Part shown: in pieces, positions 26,371-35,926 of the stretch
Numbering within the stretch: the stretch's first letter is position 1
How the letters are laid out: each line of letters begins with the position of its first letter
Source of the DNA: JBHHUI01 sp965248775
GTDB lineage: Bacteria > Chloroflexota > Anaerolineae > Anaerolineales > JBHHUI01
Direction: 5' to 3'
Assembly (NCBI GenBank): GCA_965248775.1
Contig: OZ252150.1
Coordinates: forward strand, 2,604,001 to 2,668,000
DNA length: 64,000 nt
The notes under the pieces: generated by a model
Told to the model about the DNA's origin: nothing
What the model saw: only the letters and a program-made list of their open reading frames with translations
Databases searched by the model: none
Made by a program: the position numbers and the translations under genes

Positions 26371-27593
26371 TGGCTTTTGTATTGTGCGACGAACTGCGCC
26401 GTCAGGTTCAGATAAAGGTCACCGTAAGAAGAGCCCGGTTCAATCTGTGACCCTTCAATCCACTCGTTGAACGAGTGGATCAACAGCATGTCGGGATTTG
26501 TAGCCGTGGCGGCGTTGAACGTGGCCTGATAGTAACTGCCGTCCCCGCGCTCGCGAACAAATGCCGGTGACGGAGCGCGCAGATCGGGCTGGCCAACCGA
26601 GCGCGTGTCGTCCCAACCCGGCTGGATCGTGCCCACCCACAGCTTCGACTGCCCTGTGATACGTTCGTAATAATCCACCCAGCCGGCCCATCTTGCGGCC
26701 TTGTTGTATGAACCTGGGCAGCAGGCGTGGTTCACTTTGTAGACGTACAAGCCGTCGAAAACGGTCATATAGCTCGGGTCGAGACCTTCCGCGATCCAGA
26801 TCGATGTGCGGCCAGGATCGACTTCATCTCGAATCGACTGCCAGCTCGCAAGTGAGCTCGTGGTTCCTTCCAATGGAACGCGCGTCATATCCGTAAAATA
26901 CAACACCGGCTTTCCGCCGAGCCGCAGAAAATTACTGTGCTGTCCATAACTGCTCAATAGATAGTGCAGGCTATCGACAATCGTCTGCCGCGTCATACCC
27001 GGCAGCGTATTCGTCACGACCGTCACTGACGACCGGAAATTTGTGGGAGATACATCGAGTAGCGTGCGTAGGTTCGTATCGGTGCGATTGCCCGGCAAGT
27101 ACCAATGCACAGCAAATCCATCGAGGCCTGCCTGCTGCGCCCAACCGACGTGCCGTTCGATCGTGCTGCGCTGATCGGAATTGTACGGAATCGTTGGTAC
27201 ATCCCACGTCGCGCTCTGTCCCCAGAGGCTCTCGTCGTACCAGACAAAGTAATTCGCCAGAACCAGCCGTTCGGGACTGACTTTGCTTGGCGATGAAGCA
27301 GGTTCAGTGGCAGATGATGTAGGCGTGCTCGGTACTGAAACGGGTTCAGGAACTGATGACATGGGTGCGCCGGGAAGAATTAATTGCTGCCCGATGCGGA
27401 TGAGCGTTGAGGTCAGACCGTTGGCCGACATCAACGCCGATACAGAAACACCACAATTCAGACCAATTCGATAGAGCGTGTTGCCGCTAAGTACCGTATA
27501 AGGAGACGTACATGTTGCGGCAGCAGCTGGTGCTACCGAAAGTAGGATAAGCGCCGCGACGAGCGGCAACAGAAGTAGTTTTCGGGATCGCAT
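26367..27593 (-). CDS. secreted LysM protein with GH99-like glycosidase domain
   Basis: 408 residues. The signal peptide is residues 1-26 (LLLLPLVAALILLSVAPAAA). One LysM module spans about 29-75 (YTVLSGNTLYRIGLNCGVSV) and is followed by a Ser/Pro/Thr linker. From about 108 the domain begins LVLANYFVWYDESLWG, continues QAGLDGFAVHWYLPGNRTD and ends with LLIHSFNEWIEGSQIEPGSS. The FNEW-EG-xxEP ending is typical of GH99/WbsX-type TIM barrels acting on mannan-like glycans. Its LysM architecture parallels the protein at 21964-23265, suggesting related cell-envelope roles. Substrate unknown. Confidence 0.8.
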   Translation of the reverse strand: MRSRKLLLLPLVAALILLSVAPAAAATCTSPYTVLSGNTLYRIGLNCGVSVSALMSANGLTSTLIRIGQQLILPGAPMSSVPEPVSVPSTPTSSATEPASSPSKVSPERLVLANYFVWYDESLWGQSATWDVPTIPYNSDQRSTIERHVGWAQQAGLDGFAVHWYLPGNRTDTNLRTLLDVSPTNFRSSVTVVTNTLPGMTRQTIVDSLHYLLSSYGQHSNFLRLGGKPVLYFTDMTRVPLEGTTSSLASWQSIRDEVDPGRTSIWIAEGLDPSYMTVFDGLYVYKVNHACCPGSYNKAARWAGWVDYYERITGQSKLWVGTIQPGWDDTRSVGQPDLRAPSPAFVRERGDGSYYQATFNAATATNPDMLLIHSFNEWIEGSQIEPGSSYGDLYLNLTAQFVAQYKSQ

Positions 27594-28088
27594 ACCAATA
27601 CCTCTCTCGGAACACCAATAAAGTCGTCAAACCAGTTTATAACATTACGCGAGTATGCGAATAGGAGATTGGTCGAGATGGGAAGACGGGTTCAGTGTTC
27701 AGTATTGGGGTACTAGCCAATATCAGTTATATGGAGAGATATCGACACGAAAGGGGTTGGGAAGGCCAATGCGCAAGTGCCGTTCGAGCCAGTCCCCGAC
27801 GAAGTTGCACGCAGCGTAAGTTAACTCGCCTGCCGCCAGCGTTTTATTGGAGTAAGACCAAACGACAAAAAAGAGACCGCTGGACAGTATTCTATGAAGC
27901 AGCAATCCGCAATTGCCATAATTATTGACGAAATGTTTGCGATCGGTTATAATTTGTGTCCGCATAATAATTTGCGATTCCGCACGTGAGAAACTGTTGG
28001 TCTTGCAGTGCCCCCTGCTTCATCGACGCCCAACGCGGCAGATCGAGTGCTTCTCGCGTGGCTGTAATTTATTTCCTGGCCGCGCGCA
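27594..28088. other. 495-bp region without a recognisable gene
   Basis: A minus-strand open stretch (27723-27965) contains LTYAACNFVGDWLERHLRIG, which reads like real protein but matches nothing I recognise and has no convincing start; it may be a remnant. The rest holds the promoter regions of the divergent LysM-GH99-like and LTD genes. No RNA gene seen. Confidence 0.3.
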
Positions 28089-31000
28089 TTGCTATATCCA
28101 AAACACGACAGACTGAAAGCTGCGCTGGTTGTAATTACAACCAGTATTACAATCGGCATGGCGCTGCTCTCAGTGATAGCACCCTCTATTGTTCGCAGCG
28201 CAACGGCCACGCACGTTGTTATCAGTGAAATCCAGATCGCGGGGGGTAACTCTAACGACGAACTTGTAGAACTTTATAACCCAACGGATTCAGCCATCAA
28301 TCTCGGTGGATATCGTCTTTCTCGCGTAACTGCGAGTGGTGGGACGCTGAGTAACTTGTTAACGACATTCCCGGATGTCGTTATTCCAGCCAATGGCTAT
28401 TTTCTGATTGCTTCATCCGAATACGATGATTCTACAGCTGCGGACGCCACCTATTCAACTTCCAGTCATTTGGCATCTAACAACACGGTCATCCTGTATT
28501 CAGATGCTGGCTCTACAATTGTGGATAAGGTTGGTCTTGGTTCAGCAACTGAGCGCGAGGGGGATCCGGTTGACAATCCGTCTGCGAATGGGAGTGTTGA
28601 GCGCAAAGCCTGGGCGAGTTCATCTGCCGAGACTATGGCCGGCGGTGGTTCGGATTCCTCGGCCGGAAATGGCGAGGATACGGAGGACAATAGCACCGAT
28701 TTTGTACAGCGGACGACTTCCGAGCCGCAAAACTCTTCAAGCACCAAAGAGACGCCACCGACACCGACCGCAACGCCTACCTCGGTCTCAACAGATACGC
28801 CGACTCCCTCTGTCACCTCTACAGCCAGCCACACGCCGAGCAATACGCCCACGCAAACAGCCACAGCGACGGACACGGCTACTTCTACCCCTAGCCAGAC
28901 TCCGTCAAATACAGCAACTCCGTCCGCAACACAGACTCAAACAGCTTCAAATACTCCAACATCGATTCCCGCACTAACTGTTGTAATAAATGAAGTCGCG
29001 TAGGCAGGAACAGATGCTTCGAGCAATGACGAGTGGATCGAGCTTCACAATCCAGGCACGACAGATATCAATCTAATTGGCTGGAATCTGACGGATGGCG
29101 GCGGCATCAATATCACTCTGAGTGGCACGATCTCCGCCAACGGATATTTTATTCTTGAGAGGACGGATGACACCACTGTTGCTGATGTGTCTGCTGATCA
29201 GATATATACAGGCAGTCTGAACAATAGTGGCGAGAGTTTACAGTTGCACGATCCGGCTGGCAATGTCGTGGACTCCGCGAATGGGGATGGAGGCGGTTGG
29301 CCCGCGGGTTCTTCTTCGCCTAAGGCGAGTATGGCACGTGTCAGCGCAGCACAGTCGGATGCAGACGGCAATTGGAGCACGAACAATGGGTCCTACAGAA
29401 ACGGCTCGGATGCGAATGGCAATAGTATTGACGGAACACCTCGGCAGGCCAATTCGACGACAATATCACCGACAGCCACTGCGACCTCAACTGCCACAGT
29501 GACGTCTACAAATACAGCATCTCCCACGCCATCGACGACATTCACTGCGACAGCGACATTTACCGCTACATCATCGCGGACAGCAACGGCCTCAGCTTCT
29601 GCGACGCCCTATCAAGCGCTTTCGGTGGTGATCAACGAGATCGCCTGGGCTGGGACGGACGCTTCCAGTAGTGATGAATGGATCGAACTTTATAACCCCG
29701 GTACAACAGTAATCAGCCTGAGCAATTGGCAGTTGACGGACGGAGGCGATGTTGACATCACGCTCAACGGAACGATTGCAGCCGGTGGTTACTTCCTGCT
29801 TGAACGCACCGACGACAATACGGTATCGAACATAGCTGCGCATCAGACATACACCGGAGCCTTGAGCAATAGTGGTGAGAGTTTAACCCTGCGCGATTTA
29901 TCTGGTGCGACTATCGATACAGCCAATGCCGATGGCGGCAGCTGGCCCGGTGGAAATTCCTCATCGCGCGCGAGCATGGAACGCATCGATAGTTCCCAAA
30001 GCGACAGCGACTCAAATTGGGCTTCCAATGATGGTGTCAATCGGAATGGCTTGGATGCTTCCAATGATTCTATCGATGGCTCGCCGCTATCCGCCAATTC
30101 GACAACATTTACCCCGACGCCAACACAGACACCTACGACTACCAGTTCTCCAACGGCCTCTCCAACTTCGAGCGTGACAGCCTCGCCATCATCAACTGTT
30201 ACACCAATTTCGTACCCTTCTCGAGCGCTCGTCATCAATGAAATAGCATGGGCGGGCACCACAGCCAGTTCCTCGGATGAGTGGATCGAAATTTATAATC
30301 CCGCGAGCAATGCACTTGATCTCAGCGGTTGGGTGTTGACTAATAGTGGTGATGTAGAAATTACTCTGAGCGGAACCATCGCTGCAGGCGGTTATTTCCT
30401 GCTCGAGCGTACGGATGACTCGGCTGTGGCAAACGTCGCCGCAGATCAGATTTATACAGGGAATCTGAGCAATAGCGGTGAGAGCTTGAAACTGCTCGAT
30501 CCATCCGGGGGAACGATTGATACTGCCAATGTTGGCGGTGGCGGCTGGCCCTCTGGGGATAGTTTATCCCGCGCGAGTATGGAACGTATAACAGCAAATG
30601 CAGCCGATAGCGCTTCGAATTGGAGTACGAACAACCGAGTGGAGCGTAATGGCACTGATGTGGCCGGCAATCCCATTCTGGGAACTCCTCGCCAGGCGAA
30701 TTCCACCCCGGCAACGGCCACGCCGCCAGCCACGCTAACACCCAGTCCGACTATGACTGCAACGCCCGTCTCATATTCCACACGCACAATTGTCATTAGC
30801 GAGGTGGCGTGGGCGGGAACCAGCGAGAGAAGTACAGATGAATGGATTGAGCTTCATAATCCGGGTGATAAAGAAATCCATCTTGCAGGCTGGCAGCTTA
30901 CGGACAGTGGCAATATAGATGTGTTGCTCGTTGGCACAATTCAGGCCGGCGGATACTATCTTCTTGAACGCACTGATGACAATACAGTTTCGGATGTCAC

Positions 31001-32626
31001 GGCAGATTTTATATATACGGGTGGATTGAACAATTCAGGTGAGGAGCTGACACTTTATGATCCGGCTGGCAACGAAATTGATACTGCCAATGTGGCCGGG
31101 GGAGAGTGGCCTGCGGGCAGCTCTTCGCCGCGATTGTCTATGGAGCGTACCGAATTCCACACCCCCGATTCAGATGCCAATTGGCATTCTCATGGACGTG
31201 GCCGCCGAAATGGTACTGACGCGGGTGGCAATCCAATTCTTGGAACGCCGCGTCAGCCAAATTCAATCCCGCTCACACTAACGGCAACTTCAACTGCACC
31301 TCCGAGGGCAGGGTCCAATGCAGTTGAGCCCAACCTTAATTCCACGGCATTACTTATCAACGAAGTTGCATGGATGGGGACCGCGGCGAGTGCTACTGAC
31401 GAGTGGATGGAGGTTTTCAATCCCGGCAATGTGGCTGTTGACTTGGAAGGATGGCGGCTGACAGATAATGGTGACATCGACATTGCATTGCATGGGAACA
31501 TTCCTGCTGGCGGATATTTCCTGCTGGAACGCACAGATGACTCCACAATCTCAAATATAGAAGCAGACTTGATCTATACTGGTGGCTTGAAAAACGATGG
31601 AGAAAATCTCTTGTTGGTCGATCCATCAGGTAATGTGATTGATCAGGCCGACGGTGCGAATGGTGGCTGGCCCGTTGGCGAAAGTGACCGCCGCGCTAGC
31701 ATGGAACGTATCGGTTTCGGGAATTTGGATCAAGGTTCGATTTGGACGACGAATACAGGCACACAGAGTAACGGGCTGGATGCAAATGGGGAGCCAATAA
31801 ATTGCACGCCCGGACAACCCAACGCACAGGAGGGTGTGACAACCATGAACCATTGGCGGAAATCGAGCCAAGTGCTTTAGAGACTTCCGCCCAGATTTCT
31901 AAATCAGTGATTATTACATCTACTCCGGATCAGGTAGACAGCGATAACTCGAATGTAACCCCGACGCCGACGCAAATACTATTTATCCCGACACAAACTC
32001 CAATCCCTGTTGTGTCTGGTGAAGGCCGTGTTTCATTTGCGGCACATGAAAATGTTGAGGCTGTCGTGCCCGGTGGCGCCGCAGTGTTTTATATGCCCGC
32101 GGGCGCGCTTGGATTCGATAGCGCGGTAGAGATACAAGTCGTTTCTGGAGGTTCGCTTGCGAGCCTGCCTTTTGGATGGTTGCCCGTGCGCGTGCTCGAT
32201 ATCCGTATTTTCGATGCAGATGGAGAACCTGTAGAGCACCCACAATTCCCTACTGGTTCCGAAGCTGCGTTGTGTTTCAATTTAGAACCAGAAGATCGTC
32301 AGATTTGGGAGCGTTCAAACAGCAGCCTCGCCGTTGTTACCTTTGATGAGAATGGTTCAAAGTGGTCGCCAACTTCTGATGCATATCTGGATGCGGATGG
32401 GAAGTTGTGCATACGCCTCGAACATCTGAGTTTGTTTGCGCTCGTCGAGTTAGTGGTTTCTCCTCTGTAGGAAGCTAACCTGCAATTGTACAGAGCAGAC
32501 GCACAACGGCTGGCAATCGGCGCAACTGTAGTGGTGGTGCTCGCTGCATTTGTGATACTTATCGGATACATGTTTAACAGGATCAAGAGAATGAAGAATC
32601 CATCACGCGGAAGCGTGCTTGAATAG
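28089..32626 (+). pseudogene. giant cell-surface protein with six lamin-tail (LTD) domains, amber-interrupted
   Basis: The intact product would be about 1500 residues. It has an N-terminal signal segment (LKAALVVITTSITIGMALLS), six LTD domains starting near 28220, 28980, 29625, 30230, 30790 and 31340 (pattern VINEIAWAGTDASSSDEWIE ... YFLLERTDD), and Thr/Pro/Ser linkers between them. A ZU5-like beta domain (FAAHENVEAVVPGGAAVFYM) and a C-terminal membrane helix (VVVVLAAFVILIGYMF) followed by basic residues complete it. Three lesions break it: TAG at 29001-29003 where the repeats have Trp, a frameshift near 31840-31860, and TAG at 32468-32470 with coding resuming in frame to 32626. TTG 28089 is the best start but lacks a clear ribosome site. 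LTD proteins bind surfaces or nucleic acids; no enzymatic domain is seen. Confidence 0.85.
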
Positions 32627-32671
32627 ACGTCTTATCGTTGGAGTACAATTGATGCGGAATGATGATGAACA

Positions 32672-33016
32672 ATGGCTGAAGGTGACCCGCAGACTGACTC
32701 AGAAACCGACGTCCAGCAAGACACAGTCCAGGATGTCGAGTGGATAGTCGACGAGACGGTGGGAGCAGGTGGATGGAATGTTTTTGTCCACAATGATGAT
32801 GTCACGCCATGGGATTTTGTTGTCTCAGTACTGCGGACGGTGTTTCAGTTGCCTCTGCTGAAAGCCGAGAGTGTCACCAGCCGGGCACATTTCAGCGGTT
32901 CTGCGCATGTCGCGACGTTTGGAAAGGAGGAGGCCAAACACCGCGTTGGAAAGGCGCACAGCATGGCTCGTGGCGCCGATTATCCCCTGAGGTTTACAAT
33001 CCAAGCTGAAGAATGA
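32672..33016 (+). CDS. clpS: ATP-dependent Clp protease adaptor ClpS
   Basis: 114 residues. ClpS delivers N-degron substrates to ClpAP/ClpCP in the cytoplasm. The core shows WNVFVHNDDVTPWDFVVSVL (the ND...T-W/M-FV signature), the LLKAESVTSRAHFSGSAHVA region corresponding to the A...M..H..G helix, and the ending YPLRFTIQAEE. The N-terminal 30 residues are acidic and polar, as expected for the flexible ClpS arm. A Rho-independent hairpin follows the stop. It lies 46 bp after the LTD gene; a functional link is not implied. Confidence 0.9.
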   Translation: MAEGDPQTDSETDVQQDTVQDVEWIVDETVGAGGWNVFVHNDDVTPWDFVVSVLRTVFQLPLLKAESVTSRAHFSGSAHVATFGKEEAKHRVGKAHSMARGADYPLRFTIQAEE

Positions 33017-33018
33017 AG

Positions 33019-33038
33019 CCCCGCAAGCGCGGGGTTTT
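33019..33038 (+). terminator. Rho-independent terminator of clpS
   Basis: CCCCGC (33019-33024) pairs with GCGGGG (33029-33034) around AAGC, followed by TTTT. It begins two bases after the clpS stop. Confidence 0.8.
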
Positions 33039-33059
33039 CACTCTGTTTCGCAGAATGCC

Positions 33060-33240
33060 CCGTAGAGTTAGCACCCAGTGCTAACCCCACTGGGTAGCTC
33101 CCAGCCCCGGCTTCGCGTCACATTTGTCGCGTTGCACGCGCCAGTGTGCTAACGCGAGCACCCCGGCGGGGGGCACCCAGTCCCGGATGTACTGGGCCGG
33201 GGGACCCAACGTGGGGGACGGGTTGCTACGTGGGTAACAA
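33060..33240. repeat. cluster of short palindromes (CCCAGT/ACTGGG type)
   Basis: A gene-free stretch packed with inverted repeats. GTTAGCAC-CCA-GTGCTAAC at 33067-33085 is perfect. CCCACTGGG, CCCAGTCCCGGATGTACTGGG and several G/C hairpins follow to about 33240. The CCCAGT and ACTGGG cores are shared with the inserts at 3930-3983 and 62-63.9 kb. Spacing is irregular and there is no array of unique spacers. Confidence 0.6.
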
Positions 33241-33324
33241 AATGTAGCAAAATCCGCCCGAATGGAAAAATTCTAGATTGCCTTGATTGCATTCAACGGA
33301 GATAGGAGTATTGACGGTTTTATC

Positions 33325-33666
33325 TCATAACTCTGGAAAGGTGAACTTTCCGTCGGGCCCAGGCTCAAAATCGTGCACAGCGACGATCGCGTTTAGATTA
33401 AGCTCGCCGTAAATATGTGGGAAATCTTGTCCCGCATCAACGGTGTCCTCATAGACCAAATTCGCATCCAGTAGTTCAGGATCGATCTTTAACAAGACGA
33501 GTCCAGATTGCCCGGCGAAGAATGAATTCGCCGTCGGCACGCTCTGTGTCCGAGTTGAGCAGTGAATAAAGCCTTCTGTTGCGAAAGTGTCACCCACATA
33601 GACGCCAGCTTTCTGCGCAGATTCCCAATCAGTTCGCAAACAGATGTGGTAAATGTAGTCTTTCAT
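33325..33666 (-). CDS. DUF952 family protein
   Basis: 113 residues, complete, starting MKDYIYHICLRTDWESAQKA. Typical DUF952 features are the YHI start, EGFIHCSTRTQSVPTANSFF and FPHIYGELNLNAIVAVHDFE. The family resembles ADP-ribosyl-transferase-like small proteins but has no proven activity. It stands alone between the palindrome cluster and the next gene pair. Confidence 0.88.
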   Translation of the reverse strand: MKDYIYHICLRTDWESAQKAGVYVGDTFATEGFIHCSTRTQSVPTANSFFAGQSGLVLLKIDPELLDANLVYEDTVDAGQDFPHIYGELNLNAIVAVHDFEPGPDGKFTFPEL

Positions 33667-33803
33667 TCAACCCGGAGTATAGAATCTTTAAACAAAATGA
33701 TTTCGGTATTGACTCTAGGATAGAATAGTGATATATTTCACAAAATACCAAGTTAGTCTGGTTTGACGAATTGGGTCACGCTTTCAGGCAGTGGAGGTTC
33801 GCC

Positions 33804-33890
33804 ATGATTGGTTGGGAATCAGCAACGATCTTGATCCTTACGGCTTTCATTCTCGGGTTGATGACGGGTATTCGACTGCTTCGCGTTTAG
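33804..33890 (+). CDS. candidate 28-residue single-span membrane peptide
   Basis: ATG 33804 has GGAGG eight bases upstream. The 28 residues MIGWESATILILTAFILGLM then TGIRLLRV contain one hydrophobic helix with a basic C-terminus. It lies in the gap before the sulfite-oxidase-like gene on the same strand, 25 bp away. Small single-helix proteins of this kind are real in many genomes, but chance cannot be excluded. Confidence 0.35.
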   Translation: MIGWESATILILTAFILGLMTGIRLLRV

Positions 33891-33915
33891 CCTGAATTTT
33901 TCAAATAACACGATA

Positions 33916-34575
33916 ATGCTACCTTTCGGCCAACGCGCCCGCCCGACATTTCCACGCTTCGGGCTGCCCGAATATGCAAATCGTGAAGGGCGAATTCCGA
34001 AAGAGATTTCGCTTTCAATTGGAGGCAAAGTTTCCAAGCCGGGTTCACTCTCGCGGGCCGACCTCTTGTCCCTACCACGTGTGCGCCAGGTCTCCGACTT
34101 TCATTGTGTAACAACATGGTCATATTTAGATTGCAATTGGGGGGGCTGGCGCTTCGCTGATCTAGTAGATATGGTGCAGCCTGATCCCAATGTGCATTTC
34201 GTTTATTTCCGCAGCTGGGATGGGTACCGCACAATACTACCGTTGGCAGATGCAGTCGCTTCGGATGTGCTTCTTGCTGACGAATTGGACGGCTCGCCGC
34301 TTACTCTGGCGCATGGTGCGCCCTTGCGACTGGTTGCTCCGGCACACTATGGCTACAAGAATCCAAAACATCTGCGCGCAATCGAATTCCACCCGGATAC
34401 GAGTCGTTGCCGCTCCCCAATGTATCGATTTATGGAGCATTCTCGCGCTCGGGTAGCGCAGGAGGAACGGGGTCGGGGTGTGCCTGGTTGGTTACTCCGT
34501 TTCCTCTACCGCCCGCTCATCAATTCCACCATTCGCGATATTGAGAAGATAACGTCCGCTGCCGGCAGCGAATAG
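33916..34575 (+). CDS. sulfite-oxidase-like molybdopterin-dependent oxidoreductase
   Basis: 219 residues of the Oxidored_molyb fold (SUOX/YedY type) without membrane anchor or export signal. The Cys that coordinates Mo is visible in DFHCVTTWSYLDCNWGG; downstream are HFVYFRSWDGYRTILPLADA, GAPLRLVAPAHYGYKNPKHL and the end of the cofactor domain. It presumably binds Mo-molybdopterin in the cytoplasm. Electron donor and substrate are unknown. A second member of the family, membrane-bound, lies at 41952-43043. No ribosome site is obvious, so the start may be a few codons off. Confidence 0.85.
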   Translation: MLPFGQRARPTFPRFGLPEYANREGRIPKEISLSIGGKVSKPGSLSRADLLSLPRVRQVSDFHCVTTWSYLDCNWGGWRFADLVDMVQPDPNVHFVYFRSWDGYRTILPLADAVASDVLLADELDGSPLTLAHGAPLRLVAPAHYGYKNPKHLRAIEFHPDTSRCRSPMYRFMEHSRARVAQEERGRGVPGWLLRFLYRPLINSTIRDIEKITSAAGSE

Positions 34576-34605
34576 CAGCAAGAAAAAGGAAATCATTGTG
34601 CAAGG

Positions 34606-35379
34606 CTAGTCGGTTGCGGGCTGCTCCAGCACATTGCCCTTCTTCTTTTCCCAATATTCATCGCTTTCAAGTGTGACGACGCGGAAGCCCTCTGCATAGG
34701 CCATTTCCTTGCCTTTCGCGCGCTCCCCGGCCCATTCGCGGATGCGCTCTTCCGGGTCCCAGTCTTTCATCTGACTTTTATGAGCGCGCAGTGCTTCGAG
34801 CTTCTTATCGATGGTGTCTTCAATATTTACATATAGATCTGTATGATCCCAACCACTCACGTAGACCTTACGTGTCTTGTGCGCGGTGAGACCCTCTGTA
34901 GACAATTCTTCGAAAAGATGTGGTTGTCCAGCTGCAGGGAATATAGCATCCAGGGCAGCCTGAGCTGCCGCACGATGGTCAGGATGGTTGATGTATGTGT
35001 CCCCGGTCCAGACAATTGTTGGGTCGCCACATAATACAACCTCCGGACGAAAGCGACGGATTTCGCGTACTAGCTTTTTGCGGAGTTCGAGCGTTGGCTC
35101 CAATGTGCCGTCTGGTTCGCCAATGAACACGACTTCCTGTGCGCCGATAATCTCTGCTGCCGCCCGCTGCTCGACTTCTCGAATCTCTGCTACCTCTGCG
35201 CGACTTAAGGATAGGTCCGCGATACCCACATCACCACTCGTGCACAAGACGTAACTCACCCGCGTACCCGCCTGTGCCCAGCGTGCAAGAGTACCGGCAC
35301 AACTGAATTCAATATCATCGGGATGGGCGTGAATCGCCATCGCACTTTCAGGTATATAAAAGTTGTTATTAGATATCAT
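34606..35379 (-). CDS. PIG-L/LmbE-family deacetylase
   Basis: 257 residues from ATG 35379, which has AGGAG 5-6 bp upstream; the longer frame to 35517 adds non-family sequence. The zinc motif is MAIHAHPDDIEFSCAGTLAR and the second His pair is in TYINHPDHRAAAQAAL. ALRAHKSQMKDWDPEER and AYAEGFRVV near the end are typical of the BshB/LmbE-like subgroup that acts on GlcNAc-malate-type or mycothiol precursors. Substrate assignment is inference. The gene is divergent from the TfoX-ilvD cluster. Confidence 0.9.
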   Translation of the reverse strand: MISNNNFYIPESAMAIHAHPDDIEFSCAGTLARWAQAGTRVSYVLCTSGDVGIADLSLSRAEVAEIREVEQRAAAEIIGAQEVVFIGEPDGTLEPTLELRKKLVREIRRFRPEVVLCGDPTIVWTGDTYINHPDHRAAAQAALDAIFPAAGQPHLFEELSTEGLTAHKTRKVYVSGWDHTDLYVNIEDTIDKKLEALRAHKSQMKDWDPEERIREWAGERAKGKEMAYAEGFRVVTLESDEYWEKKKGNVLEQPATD

Positions 35380-35576
35380 GCGTTCTCCTACTTTCTCAGA
35401 TATATGTGATTCTACCTGAAAGTGGAGCATCCTTGGAATATCTGGTTGATGTAGCGTAATAGAAGTACTGCTATTGAAGCTGTTCCCGCTATAGTCTATG
35501 GTTACGCGGCAATACATTCAGTTGCGTATCGAAGGGTATAATCGCGGCAGCCCATACGTGTTCTGTGGAGTGAGTC

Positions 35577-35906
35577 ATGGCATACGATGAGAACGCTGCC
35601 AAACGCATTCAATCAATTATCGGAGACCATCCCACTCTAGTCGAGAAAAAGATGTTTGGGGGCGTCGGATTTATGCTGCAAGGGAATATGGCTTGCGGTG
35701 TCAATAAAGATGATCTGATCGTGCGGGTTGGGCCGGATAACTATGACAAGCTCGTCGTGCAGCCGTATACGCGCCCATTTGATTTTACCGGTCGCCCAAT
35801 GAAGGGCTGGGTCATGGTTGCCCCTGATGGATACACATCTGAAAAGGACCTGAACGAGTGGGTACAGCGCGGTGTGGACTTTGCGCTGTCGCTACCGCCA
35901 AAATAA
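35577..35906 (+). CDS. TfoX N-terminal-domain protein
   Basis: 109 residues matching TfoX_N: RIQSIIGDHPTLVEKKMFGG then VGFMLQGNMACGVNKDDLIV and FDFTGRPMKGWVMVAPDG. Stand-alone TfoX_N proteins are common and their role is unknown; the competence role of full TfoX should not be assumed. It begins the cluster TfoX-ilvD-Nudix-SixA, with ilvD 21 bp downstream. Confidence 0.88.
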   Translation: MAYDENAAKRIQSIIGDHPTLVEKKMFGGVGFMLQGNMACGVNKDDLIVRVGPDNYDKLVVQPYTRPFDFTGRPMKGWVMVAPDGYTSEKDLNEWVQRGVDFALSLPPK

Positions 35907-35926
35907 ATGACTAATCGGAGAATGCA

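Noticed and set aside
28089..32626. UAG recoded as an amino acid in the LTD protein
   Set aside because: Other genes in the window use TAG as a normal stop (for example the IS1182 transposase), and a frameshift also occurs in this gene, so decay is simpler.
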